Positions 25,967 to 34,370 of a DNA stretch of 64,000 bases are shown here, piece after piece. Every line of letters starts with the position of its first letter. The first letter of the stretch is position 1. Source of the DNA: Candidatus Caldatribacterium sp. Its GTDB lineage: Bacteria; Atribacterota; Atribacteria; Atribacterales; Caldatribacteriaceae. The stretch covers positions 62,001 through 126,000 of the forward strand of contig JANXBI010000003.1 of NCBI GenBank assembly GCA_025060675.1. The letters are read 5' to 3'. The notes under the pieces are model-generated. The model was given only the letters and a program-made list of their open reading frames with translations. It had not been told where the DNA came from and did not search any database. Made by a program: the position numbers and the translations under genes.

Positions 25967-26791
25967 ATGCGAAGCCGTAACCTCTACCTCGTGTACCCCC
26001 TCGTCGTTTTCATCCTCCTTGTGCTCCTTTTCCCGTTTTTCGTCATGGTATCTACGGCGCTGAAACCCTTAGAGGAGGTCTATGCCACTCCACCCCATTG
26101 GATTCCCCGCACCATCCGCTGGGCAAACTTTGCCGAAATTTGGGCAAAGTACCCTATGGGGGCCTATTTCAAAAACAGCTTCATCGTTGCCTTGGGAGCA
26201 ACTCTTGTGAACATGGCTTTCTGCATCCCTGCCGCATATGCAGTAGCAAGGTTGCGTTTTCGTTCTAAAAGTTTCATCATGTACCTCATCCTTGTCGTCC
26301 AGATGTTCTCCCCAATCATCGTGGTCATTTCCCTTTTCAAAATTGTGGCACGCCTTGGGCTTTTGAACACCCTCCTTTCTCTCGTTCTAACAAACAGTGT
26401 CTTCACCCTCACCTTCTCCATTTGGCTCCTTGGAGGGTACTTCCGTAACGTTCCAAAGGAAATCGAAGAGGCTGCTCTCATCGATGGATGTACAAGGCTT
26501 CAGGCTATCGTCCGGGTACTTCTGCCTGTAGCCATGCCCGGGGTTGTAACCACCATCATTTACACCTTCATCACCGCTTGGAACGAATTCATGTTTGCCC
26601 TCACCTTTATCCAGTCTATGGATAAAAGACCTTTAACCCTGGGGCTTTACAACTTCATTGGCCGCTGGACGGTCCAGTGGCAGTACCTTATGGCTGCAGC
26701 ACTTCTTGCTCTTCTTCCGGTGGTCATCCTTTTCTTCTTCATCGAACGGGAACTCGTACACGGTTTGGCAGGCGGTGCAGTAAAAGGATGA
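25967..26791 (+). CDS. Sugar ABC transporter permease, MalG/UgpE-like
   Basis: 274 residues, six membrane helices, EAA loop EIEEAALIDGCTRLQAIVRVLLP, and the MalG-type ending FIERELVHGLAGGAVKG. It pairs with the preceding MalF-like permease (one-base gap) and the solute-binding protein to form the importer core. Confidence 0.93.
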   Translation: MRSRNLYLVYPLVVFILLVLLFPFFVMVSTALKPLEEVYATPPHWIPRTIRWANFAEIWAKYPMGAYFKNSFIVALGATLVNMAFCIPAAYAVARLRFRSKSFIMYLILVVQMFSPIIVVISLFKIVARLGLLNTLLSLVLTNSVFTLTFSIWLLGGYFRNVPKEIEEAALIDGCTRLQAIVRVLLPVAMPGVVTTIIYTFITAWNEFMFALTFIQSMDKRPLTLGLYNFIGRWTVQWQYLMAAALLALLPVVILFFFIERELVHGLAGGAVKG

Positions 26792-26809
26792 AAAGGAGGG
26801 ATGGTCTGT

Positions 26810-27727
26810 ATGAGCTTTACCTATTCCCTTGCGAAATTCATCCCTTTCCAGGACAGGGAAGCGTGTGAGCGGGTACGGAAAATCACCAAAGAGGACATCG
26901 TAAAGCACCCAAACCCCGACTTTCACATCCGTATCATTGAGGAAAAGAGCGACTTCTACTTCCAGTTTGCCTTAGACCTTGTCACACGGATTGTGGAGGC
27001 TCGGGAAAAAGGTGAAAAACTCGTCCTCATTCTCCCCGTTGGCCCTGTGCCCCAGTATCCTATTGCCGCAGAGATGATAAACAAGCTTCGCATCCCCATG
27101 GACCATGTGCACACCTTCAACATGGATGAGTACGCTGACGAAGAGGGGAATACCGCTCCCTTCGACTGGCCAGGGTCCTTCCAGCGGGCCATGTGGGAGA
27201 ACTTCTTCGGACGGATTGACCCCAAGCTCCGTCCTCCTGAGAGGAACATCCACTTCCCCACAAAGGACATTCTCCCCGATTACGGGAAAATGATTGCCGA
27301 TTTAGGTGGAGCCGACTGTTGCTACGGTGGTGTTGGCTGGTGTGGACACATTGCTTTTTGGGAAGCGCACCTTGGTTTTGAATTTGGAGATGACCTTGAG
27401 GCCTTCAAACAGGCAGGACCAAGAATCGTTGAGCTCCATCCCATGACCATCATGCAGAATGCGCTCCATTCCTTTAGCGGTGACTGGTCCCTTGTTCCCC
27501 CAAAGGCAGCTACCATCGGTCCAGCGCAGATTGTGAGTGCCAAGTGGCGGAGCTTCTGGCTCGATGGGTACATTGGAGGTGGAGTGAGTTGGCAACGTTT
27601 CATTGCCCGTCTTGCCGCTCACGGACCAGTTACCCCTCTTGTTCCTGCATCCATTCTCCAAACCCTTCCGGGAGACTACACACTTCTTGGGGGTGTGGCG
27701 GAGAATGTGGAAATTCACATGGCGTAA
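26810..27727 (+). CDS. NagB-like protein (glucosamine-6-phosphate deaminase family, altered active site)
   Basis: 305 residues of the NagB/6-phosphogluconolactonase fold. TFNMDEY (D106, E107) matches the catalytic-base region of NagB. The DGHIAFNE motif is replaced by C178-G-H-I-A-F-W-E185, so the histidine and glutamate remain but the aspartate is cysteine. The enzyme may still isomerise or deaminate an amino-sugar phosphate, but altered chemistry is possible. ATG 26810 is chosen because GGAGGG is ten bases upstream; ATG 26801 is too close. It follows the ABC permeases and should act on their substrate. Confidence 0.75.
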   Translation: MSFTYSLAKFIPFQDREACERVRKITKEDIVKHPNPDFHIRIIEEKSDFYFQFALDLVTRIVEAREKGEKLVLILPVGPVPQYPIAAEMINKLRIPMDHVHTFNMDEYADEEGNTAPFDWPGSFQRAMWENFFGRIDPKLRPPERNIHFPTKDILPDYGKMIADLGGADCCYGGVGWCGHIAFWEAHLGFEFGDDLEAFKQAGPRIVELHPMTIMQNALHSFSGDWSLVPPKAATIGPAQIVSAKWRSFWLDGYIGGGVSWQRFIARLAAHGPVTPLVPASILQTLPGDYTLLGGVAENVEIHMA

Positions 27728-27739
27728 GGAGGGGAAAGA

Positions 27740-28440
27740 GTGGCGGATCTTGCAATTTTTGGGGGACCCCCCTAAATCGTGACCCCTTTCCCATGTGGTC
27801 CTCTTTTTCGGAGAAAACGAAGAAGGAAGTCCTCAAACCCTTGGAAACTGGACTCGTGAACTACTGGACAGGAACAAAGGGTGTGGAGTTTGAGGAAAAG
27901 TGGGCAGCGTACTGTAGATGCAAGTTCGGGGTTTCCACAACAAACGGGACGTCCGCACTCCATACTGCTTTAGTGGCCTGTGAAATTGGTCCAGGGGATG
28001 AGGTCATCGTTCCTTCGTACTTCCTTCATCGCCTCGGCGCTCTGCGTCTTGCAAGCCGGAGCTATCCCTGTTTTTGCCGATGTCCATAGGGAAACCCACA
28101 CCCTTGACCCGAGGGATGTGGAGCGGAAGATCACCTCTCGAACCCGAGCGATTCTCCCCGTACACCTCTATGGTATCCCTTGCGATATGGATGAAATCAT
28201 GGCTCTTGCTCGGGCCCACAACCTTTTCATCATTGAGGACTGTGCCCAAGCTCATGGGAGTGAGTACAAGGGAAAGAAGGTAGGAAGCATCGGTCACGCA
28301 GGAGCATTCAGTTTTTGCCAGCCGAAACATTGCACCACCGGCGGCGAAGGAGGTTGTGTGGTCACAAACGATGCAGAGATTTTTCTGGCGAGCAAAATCC
28401 TTCCGAGACCATGGATTCAACGTGAAAGAAAGTACAGCCA
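27740..28440 (+). pseudogene. DegT/DnrJ/EryC1-family aminotransferase remnant with three frameshifts
   Basis: GTG 27740 after GGAGGGG starts VADLAIFGGPP, a typical DegT opening, and then hits TAA at a GGGGG-CCCCCC run (27770-27777). The frame resumes one base earlier as LNRDPFPMWSS ... GTSALHTAL ... GDEVIVPSY, shifts again near 28018-28024 (TFIASA region) to PVFADVHRETHTLDP ... EDCAQAHGSEYKGK ... GGEGGCVVTND, and again near 28388 to AKSFRDHGFNVKEST. After that the DegT similarity stops. The PLP lysine region reads AFSFCQPKHCTTGGEGG and is recognisable. Intact members make amino sugars from keto sugars and would fit the NagB-like gene upstream. The C-terminal half is missing. Confidence 0.78.
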
Positions 28441-28693
28441 AAACGCCCTACCTATTTGGAAATCCCTCTATGATGATCCAGAGCTCATCGCCCAGCAACC
28501 CGAGCTTATCAAAGTCGCCAAAGAACAAATTCACTACATCTTTGACCGCCCTCAAGTCCCTTGGTACTCGCAGTTTTCTATCATTCTCAGTGAAGAGCTC
28601 CAAGCAGCCCTCACCGGAGCAAAGACGCCAAAGCAAGCCATGGATGACGCTGTAGCACGAACTCAAGAGGTTATGGAACGATATGGGAAGTAG
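28441..28693 (+). pseudogene. C-terminal fragment of a family-1 sugar-binding protein fused to the aminotransferase remnant
   Basis: From about 28441 the frame reads ALPIWKSLYDDPELIAQQP and later VPWYSQFSIILSEELQAAL, then TGAKTPKQAMDDAVARTQEV. This is the standard C-terminus of family-1 ABC solute-binding proteins. It has no start or N-terminal domain of its own. It lies directly before two permease genes, which is where a complete solute-binding gene would be expected. The left boundary is approximate. It looks like the right side of a deletion that removed the aminotransferase C-terminus and most of the binding protein, although an assembly misjoin would look the same. Confidence 0.75.
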
Positions 28694-28742
28694 AGTAAGC
28701 TTCTCCCCCTCTGGGAGACGCATTTCTCCCCGAGGGGGGTCC

Positions 28743-29624
28743 TTGCAGAGAAGAGAGACGCTCTTTGCCCTTCTCCTTATTCTCCCGGCCTTTGCCTTCA
28801 TTGGCATCATCATTTTCTACCCCATGGTGCTCTCCTTTCGCCTTAGCCTCTTCCAGGTCGACCTTACAAGAAAAGGCACAGGCACCCCCTTCGTTGGTCT
28901 TGCAAATTACATCGATATCTTCACGAGCAACTACTTCTGGAGTTCTATAGGACGTACAACGTACTTTACGGTTGTCTCTATCGCCATAGAGATGGTTCTT
29001 GGGCTTTTCGTGGCCCTTCTCCTTAACGAAAAGTTTTGGGGACGGGGAATCCTGCGGAGTCTTCTCCTTCTCCCCTGGGCCCTGCCGATTACCGTTGACG
29101 CCATCATGTGGAAATGGATTTTCAATGCGAATTACGGGGCTTTCAACGCCCTTCTCACGCAACTTGGCATCTTAGCGAGGTACCAGCCTTGGCTTACCCG
29201 GCCCTGGAGTGCCATGCACTGCGTCATCATAGCCGATGTGTGGAAGGTGACCCCCCTTGTGGCACTTCTCCTCCTTGCTGGATTACAGACTATTCCTCGC
29301 GAACTCTACGAAGCCGCATATGTCGACGGTGCCGGCTGGTTCCGAAGTTTTTGGAAAATCACCATTCCCCTCCTCAAACCGACAATGACTGTGGTTTTGG
29401 TCCTTCGAACCCTCGATGCTTTCCGGGTCTTCGACATTGTCTACGTCATGACTCAAGGAGGACCAGCCAACGCTACAAAGGTCATTTCCTTTCTCACTTA
29501 CCAGGAAGCCTTCAAATTCCTCCACTTCAGCAGAGGTGCTGCACTCTCATACATTATCACCCTTATCGTGGCACTCCTGGCATACCTCTACACCCAGACC
29601 ATGAAAAGACAAATTGAGTACTAA
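28743..29624 (+). CDS. Second sugar ABC transporter permease, MalF/UgpA-like
   Basis: About 293 residues with six membrane helices (ETLFALLLILPAFAFIGIII first) and EAA loop ELYEAAYVDGAGWFRSFWKITIP. TTG 28743 after GAGGGGGG gives a normal permease N-terminus (MQRRETLFALLL). The frame is open back to ATG 28683, whose extra 20 residues look unlike the family. The gene is intact although its solute-binding partner is reduced to a fragment just upstream. Confidence 0.88.
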   Translation: MQRRETLFALLLILPAFAFIGIIIFYPMVLSFRLSLFQVDLTRKGTGTPFVGLANYIDIFTSNYFWSSIGRTTYFTVVSIAIEMVLGLFVALLLNEKFWGRGILRSLLLLPWALPITVDAIMWKWIFNANYGAFNALLTQLGILARYQPWLTRPWSAMHCVIIADVWKVTPLVALLLLAGLQTIPRELYEAAYVDGAGWFRSFWKITIPLLKPTMTVVLVLRTLDAFRVFDIVYVMTQGGPANATKVISFLTYQEAFKFLHFSRGAALSYIITLIVALLAYLYTQTMKRQIEY

Positions 29625-29637
29625 GGGGGAGAGACAT

Positions 29638-30489
29638 ATGGGACTTCGGAGAGTACGGAGTATTCGGAGGGCTATCATTGGAGGAGCCTCAATCCTCCTT
29701 GCTGGAGTTCTTCTTGCCCCACCACTTTGGCTTTTCATCTCAAGTATTGCTGACCTCAAAGACCTCTTACGGATACCACTGCGTTGGATTCCCGAAAACC
29801 CTTCTCTTTTCCGTTACCAGGAAATTCTTTTCGGTTCAGGACCAGAAAGTGAATTCCGTACCATCATGCTCAACAGCATCTATGTTGCAGCCTTTGTCAC
29901 GATTATCTGCGTAACTTTGGGGGTTCTCGCCGCTTACGCCTTTTCCCGCCTTCGATTTCCTGGAAAGGAGAAAATCCTTTTCATCCTTCTTTTCTCCTAT
30001 ATGTTGCCACCCATCGCCATTATTATCCCGCTCTACCAGATTTTCAGCGGTCTCAAAATGCTTGATACCAGGGAGGCTCTCATTCTCGTGTACTCAGCTA
30101 TTCTCGTGCCTTTCGTTATCTGGATGATGCGAACGTACTTTGACACCATTCCTCGAGACCTGGAAGATGCTGCCAAAATCGATGGATGCACTTCTCTCCA
30201 GACCCTCTTTCGGGTTATTTTGCCTCTTTCCCTTCCTGGCATTGTAGCTACACTCCTTTTTGCCTTCCTCATGTCCTGGGAGGAATTCTTCATCGCCCTT
30301 ATCCTCACTTCGACTCCCCGGGCAAAAACCATCCCCGTGGCCATAGCAGAGTTCTCTGGCAGGCACTCTATCGATTTTGGCATGATGGCAACCGGAGGAG
30401 TTTTGGCAAGCCTTCCACCGGTCTTCATTGCCCTATTCTTCCAGAAATACATTATCGGAGGGCTCCTTTCGGGAGCGGTGAAGGGGTAA
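29638..30489 (+). CDS. Second sugar ABC transporter permease, MalG/UgpE-like
   Basis: 283 residues, six membrane helices, EAA loop DLEDAAKIDGCTSLQTLFRVILP and the ending FFQKYIIGGLLSGAVKG. ATG 29638 has GGGGGAGAG upstream; the frame opens at ATG 29614. It completes the second importer, which here lacks an intact solute-binding protein and any ATPase gene. Confidence 0.9.
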   Translation: MGLRRVRSIRRAIIGGASILLAGVLLAPPLWLFISSIADLKDLLRIPLRWIPENPSLFRYQEILFGSGPESEFRTIMLNSIYVAAFVTIICVTLGVLAAYAFSRLRFPGKEKILFILLFSYMLPPIAIIIPLYQIFSGLKMLDTREALILVYSAILVPFVIWMMRTYFDTIPRDLEDAAKIDGCTSLQTLFRVILPLSLPGIVATLLFAFLMSWEEFFIALILTSTPRAKTIPVAIAEFSGRHSIDFGMMATGGVLASLPPVFIALFFQKYIIGGLLSGAVKG

Positions 30490-30628
30490 GGAGAAACCAG
30501 CAAACCCTAAGGGAAATCTCCAGGAGAAGGTAATACAAACGCATCCTCTTGCACAAAGACAGGTCATACCCCATGTAACTCGGATTAAAACGGCAAAGGT
30601 CTTCCAGCCGTCAATTCTTACGTGTAGT

Positions 30629-30975
30629 TTACATCCCACGTAGTTCATAAACTTTTTGGAGACTCAAAAGAGCACCCTCAAGAGGAGTACCCGCGAACTG
30701 CTCGAGCACGCCAAGAAGAACAAAGAGGGAAAGGACTTCCCCTCCAGTAAGTTCGGGAAAAGGGAAGTCCCGGGGTTCCGTAAAGTAGTACCCCCCTCTT
30801 TTCCAGTCAAAAACAAGGGGAGCACTAAAATTATCGCGGAGCAGACTAAGGTAACGGCATACTGTGCGAAGACTAACCTCAAGAAAACTGGCAAGATACC
30901 TCGCGTCGGGGAACGTACCTCGCTAAATCTCTCGAGAAAGGCGATACAGCCTGAAAAGCAGTGAACGCCTTGTTA
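30629..30975 (-). pseudogene. Remnant of a YafY/WYL-type HTH transcriptional regulator
   Basis: Read on the minus strand, one frame gives LLFRLYRLSREI, a TAG stop (30923-30925), then RGTFPDARYLASFLEVSLRT and VCRYLSLLRDNFSAPLVFDW, ending with a TAA at 30629-30631. This is the winged-helix N-terminus of the YafY/WYL family with an in-frame stop and no WYL effector domain. The rest of the 30490-31027 gap shows no further coding signal. It may be the dead local regulator of the neighbouring sugar genes. The left extent and the true original start are uncertain. Confidence 0.6.
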
Positions 30976-31027
30976 AAGCAGCATCGTCCTGAAAAATACA
31001 ATCCCTCCATTCCTGTGTTTTACCTTA

Positions 31028-32140
31028 TTATACCTCTACTATTACGTACTCCTTTTCTCCTAAGCCGATTTCCGCCGCGTAATCTATCTGACGCTGCCAC
31101 AGGGCTTCTGGATGCACAGCAAGGAGTTTATCATCTCCCGGGGGAAGAGCACTCCCAAGCTTTGAACGCGCTAGGCCTTCGGCTTCCCTTATGAGGTCTC
31201 CTGAAGCCTGGTCTATAGCAACGATATCTGTGGAAGCAAGGATGCCAATGTCAGGAACAATACTTGCATCATGCCACGGGGCACAGTCACAGTCGGGGCT
31301 AATGTCAAGGAGGAAATTCACAAAAGCCGTTTTACCCTTTTTATCCTTAAGCGCCCCGTAAGCATATTCCACCATTCGTTCCTGCAAGAGCTCGCTCTTC
31401 GCCGACCAGGTGGCATCAATTGCCCCTGTAGGGCAGTAAAGAAGGCACTCAGCGCAACCAATACAGAGCTCTGCCCTGACCTTCGCTTTACCACTTGCAT
31501 CAAGGTAGAGAGCTTTTGGGGGGCAATGGACAATACACCGCTCGCAACCGATGCATTTGTCTTCTTTTGGCTCAGGAAGGAACGTCCCACCATGTTGCAT
31601 TTGCTTCCCTACCCGTGAAGCACAACCCATACCAACGTTCTTCAGAGCACCACCAAGACCTGCTTCAATGTGACCTTTGACATGGGTAAGCACAAAAAGG
31701 AAATCAGCCTCAAGGATGGCTGAGGCGATAGAGACCCTGCTAAAATGCTTAAGGTTAACCTCAACCCACTCGTGGTCTTTTCCTCGAAGCCCGTCGGCAA
31801 TGATAACTGGCGCAGGAACAGAAGGATAGCAAAACCCATGGAACAGAGCCGTTTCAACATGGTCTACAGCGTTGTGCCGAAACCCTGTATACAACGTGTT
31901 CGTATCGGTGAGGAAAGGCTTGCCACCCATATCCCGAACAACCTCAACAACAGTTCGGACAAAGACCGGACGTATGAAACCGTGGTTACCCCGCTCTCCA
32001 AAGTGGAGCTTTACAGCAACCAGGTCCCCAGAGGAGACTTTTCCCTCAAGGAGTTTTTGAACACATTTTTTCAAACGGTTGATAACCGTACTCTGCTCGT
32101 TCTCTGCTCGGAGGCTTACCAAGTACACTGTAGAAGCCAT
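31028..32140 (-). CDS. DUF362-domain protein with two [4Fe-4S] ferredoxin clusters
   Basis: 370 residues. An N-terminal DUF362 domain (VAVKLHFGERGNHGFIRP, THVKGHIEAGLGGALKNVGMG) is interrupted by two ferredoxin motifs, CIGCERCIVHCPPKA and CIGCAECLLYCPTGA. Proteins of this arrangement are common in anaerobes and of unknown function, presumably electron transfer. ATG 32140 follows AGGGGG. It is transcribed away from the uxuA locus with no obvious partner. A TATAAT on the minus strand (32203-32208) may be its -10 box. Confidence 0.88.
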   Translation of the reverse strand: MASTVYLVSLRAENEQSTVINRLKKCVQKLLEGKVSSGDLVAVKLHFGERGNHGFIRPVFVRTVVEVVRDMGGKPFLTDTNTLYTGFRHNAVDHVETALFHGFCYPSVPAPVIIADGLRGKDHEWVEVNLKHFSRVSIASAILEADFLFVLTHVKGHIEAGLGGALKNVGMGCASRVGKQMQHGGTFLPEPKEDKCIGCERCIVHCPPKALYLDASGKAKVRAELCIGCAECLLYCPTGAIDATWSAKSELLQERMVEYAYGALKDKKGKTAFVNFLLDISPDCDCAPWHDASIVPDIGILASTDIVAIDQASGDLIREAEGLARSKLGSALPPGDDKLLAVHPEALWQRQIDYAAEIGLGEKEYVIVEV

Positions 32141-32576
32141 ACAAGAACCCCCTTTCTGTTTCTCCAAATCATGGGAGAAAATTCTAGGGAAATCAACACA
32201 TCATTATACTCAATACTCCATCCAACCAAAAACATCTTCTCTCCCTATGTGACGCGTGGTATGTTCCAATCGCACTATAGTGGGATTAAAGGTTTTAGAG
32301 TCGGTCATTTTCGCGAAAGAAAAAGCAAAGGCGTGAGAAGTTTTCTCCCGCTTCGGAGCAACACAAAAGTTCCCTAAAGGTACTTTGCCTTAACGAGAAT
32401 GCAAGGCTTGCGAGGAAATGGAGATAAAAACATATGGTTGAGGGGTGCCCGAAGTAACTCCCTCAAGGTTACTTCAGGCACCGGAAGCAATTCCTGTAAC
32501 AAGCTGCTGCGGAGTATTTCGAAGAGTGAACTTCCTCTGAGTTGCTCTGCCAGGAGGTATCGTGAAATCCCACTTC
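32141..32576. other. Intergenic region with a CRISPR-repeat-like palindrome and a long hairpin, no gene
   Basis: These 436 bp contain no frame with recognisable protein features. At 32263-32292 a 30-base segment beginning GTTCCAATCGC and centred on CACTATAGTG resembles a single CRISPR repeat, but there is no second copy. At 32444-32482 there is a near-perfect hairpin (annotated separately). A shorter GAGAA-gtt-TTCTC hairpin lies near 32335. Confidence 0.5.
32444..32482. repeat. Long inverted repeat
   Basis: GGTGCC-c-GAAGTAAC, nine-base loop, GTTACTTC-a-GGCACC: 14 pairs with a single mismatch. There is no T-run on either side, so simple termination is unlikely. It lies 95 bp after the stop of the OB-like secreted protein gene on the minus strand. 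Confidence 0.6.
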
Positions 32577-32984
32577 CTACTCGATAAAGGTAATATCTCC
32601 GAGTTCTTCCCCATGAACGCACAAAACAGCTTCATTGGTTGATCCTACAACTGTTTCGTAGGTGGTTACCCCAAAAACAATGCAACGCAACCGCAACCTG
32701 TCGCCCTCAACTGGCACTCTCCCAGCTTCTACGATCCCCATAACGTAGGCAACTCCTAACGTACTCCCATCACTCAAAAGAGCTTCCCAAAGCGTTTTTC
32801 CATTAATTATTTCTTTGTGCACTATCTGGATAACCTTCCCTTGCAGCACAACCTCTTTCATGAGGTAGTGGGAGGGATTCCCCAGGATTTGTGCAACCTT
32901 TACAGAAACTTCTTCAGCGGCATGCCCAGAAACCCCGAAAAGAAGGAAAAAACAGAGCAAAAACGCCCACACACGTATCAACAT
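32577..32984 (-). CDS. Exported protein of unknown function, OB-fold-like
   Basis: 135 residues: signal peptide (MLIRVWAFLLCFFLLFGVSGHA-AEE) and then a beta-rich domain (VAQILGNPSHYLMKEVVLQGKVIQIVHKEI, GSTLGVAYVMGI, GDRLRLRCIVFGVTTYE) whose pattern of alternating strands resembles small OB-fold proteins that begin with a 'delay/strengthen-binding' segment. No catalytic residues are seen. ATG 32984 is chosen for the signal peptide and an upstream GGGGTGA. Isolated gene. Confidence 0.65.
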   Translation of the reverse strand: MLIRVWAFLLCFFLLFGVSGHAAEEVSVKVAQILGNPSHYLMKEVVLQGKVIQIVHKEIINGKTLWEALLSDGSTLGVAYVMGIVEAGRVPVEGDRLRLRCIVFGVTTYETVVGSTNEAVLCVHGEELGDITFIE

Positions 32985-33147
32985 AGCGGCTTTCACCCCT
33001 TGGGACCTTTGCGAGAATGGTACCGCTATCGAGACCAAAACGCATGAGGCAAAAACCTCAGAAGGGATAGGAAACAGACCCCACTCTTCGAGAAAGGATT
33101 TACAACTTGAGGCATGAAAATGCCAAGATCTGCAAAGCTTAAAAGAA

Positions 33148-33187
33148 CACCTAAGGGGAGTCAGGCTATCCTGACTCCCCTTAGGTG
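33148..33187 (-). terminator. Terminator of kdgK-uxuA
   Basis: A perfect 18-bp stem, CACCTAAGGGGAGTCAGG with its complement, and a CTAT loop. On the minus strand it is followed by a T-rich TTCTTTT. It lies 47 bp after the uxuA stop. Confidence 0.85.
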
Positions 33188-33233
33188 CAAGGAGGGGAAA
33201 GACTTCTATGTAAGGAGGTGCTAGTGGGGTACT

Positions 33234-34358
33234 CTATTCACTTTTCGTTGAAGGATTATAAAAGTCTTCTCCTTTCTCGTCAAGGGGTGAGAGAGATTTT
33301 TCTGTGCCTTCCCAGAGGCCAAGAAGATAAGCAATACCCAGAGCTCGGTCGTAAAGCCCATACCCTGGCCGACCCTTCTCTCCCCAAATCATACGCCCAT
33401 GGTCTGGACGCATATACCCACTGTATCGCATGCGAACGAGTTCCTTAACAATGGCAAACATATTCAAAGACCCGCAGAAGGAGGGATGGGCAACCTCGTA
33501 AATTTTTGCGCCATCTCTTAAAATATTTCGAAGATGCACAAAGTGGAGTCGTCCCATTGCTCCGAAGGTTCGCACCATGTCGGGGAGATCATTGTCCTCT
33601 CGCACCCCTAAAGACCCCGTACACAGGGTAACACCGTTACAAGGACTATCGTACACGTTCAGGATACGCAGAATGTCCTCTTTGGTTTTCACAATCCTGG
33701 GAAGTCCAAAAATGCTGAATGGTGGATCATCAGGATGGATGGCAAGCTTTATCCCAATCTTCTCGCAATAAGGAACTACAGCTTTGAGAAAGTAAGCAAG
33801 GTTGGTAAAAAGTTCCTCTTCGGTCATCCCTTCGTAAAGCGCAAAGAGGCGCTCAATGGCGGTTAACCTCTCCCACTCCCAACCAGGAAGCGCAAAGGAC
33901 CCTCCTTCTTGTTTCATCCGGGCAATCACATCCTGGGGGGAGAGCAAGGATACCATACTGTGGTCGTACGCCATAGTCTTTGAGCCGTCAGGGAGTGTTG
34001 CCCAAAGCTCGGTACGGAACCAGTCGAAGATGGGCATGAAATTGTAGACGACGACTTTTACCCCCGCTTCGGCAAGGTGTTCAAGAGTTTTCAGGTAATT
34101 CTCGATGTACCGATCTCGAGAGGGAAGACCAAGTTTGATGTCTTCGTGAACGTTCACGCTCTCGACGACTTCGAAGGTAAGGCCATGTTCTTCTATCGTT
34201 CTCTTCAACGCAAAAACCTGTTCCTTGGGCCAGACTTCCCCCGTGGGAACATCCATGAGCATACCCACAATACCTGAAACCCCTGGAATCTGACGGATGT
34301 ACTCAAGAGGTATAGGATCGTGGTTTTCTCCATACCATCGGAAAACGACTTTCCACAT
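33234..34358 (-). CDS. uxuA: Mannonate dehydratase
   Basis: 374 residues matching UxuA throughout: VNVHEDIKLGLPSRDRYIENY, VVYNFMPIFDWFRT, the metal site HPDDPPFSIFGLPRI, and HFVHLRNI, CGSLNM and MRPDHGRMIWG. It converts D-mannonate to 2-keto-3-deoxygluconate in hexuronate breakdown. The kinase for that product, kdgK, lies 12 bp upstream in the same operon. The uronate isomerase and mannonate reductase that should precede it are not in this window. A strong terminator follows. Confidence 0.95.
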   Translation of the reverse strand: MWKVVFRWYGENHDPIPLEYIRQIPGVSGIVGMLMDVPTGEVWPKEQVFALKRTIEEHGLTFEVVESVNVHEDIKLGLPSRDRYIENYLKTLEHLAEAGVKVVVYNFMPIFDWFRTELWATLPDGSKTMAYDHSMVSLLSPQDVIARMKQEGGSFALPGWEWERLTAIERLFALYEGMTEEELFTNLAYFLKAVVPYCEKIGIKLAIHPDDPPFSIFGLPRIVKTKEDILRILNVYDSPCNGVTLCTGSLGVREDNDLPDMVRTFGAMGRLHFVHLRNILRDGAKIYEVAHPSFCGSLNMFAIVKELVRMRYSGYMRPDHGRMIWGEKGRPGYGLYDRALGIAYLLGLWEGTEKSLSPLDEKGEDFYNPSTKSE

Positions 34359-34370
34359 ATGTTCGACCTC

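Noticed and set aside
30656..30964. 102-codon plus-strand open frame
   Set aside because: It is antisense to the WYL-regulator remnant, whose family features on the minus strand are clear.
30490..31027. Possible insertion-sequence remnant between the sugar locus and the DUF362 gene
   Set aside because: No transposase motif, terminal inverted repeats or target duplication are visible; the only coding signal is the WYL-regulator remnant.
32374..32622. 82-codon minus-strand open frame ending near 32374
   Set aside because: It spans the long inverted repeat, overlaps the secreted-protein gene and has no recognisable motif.
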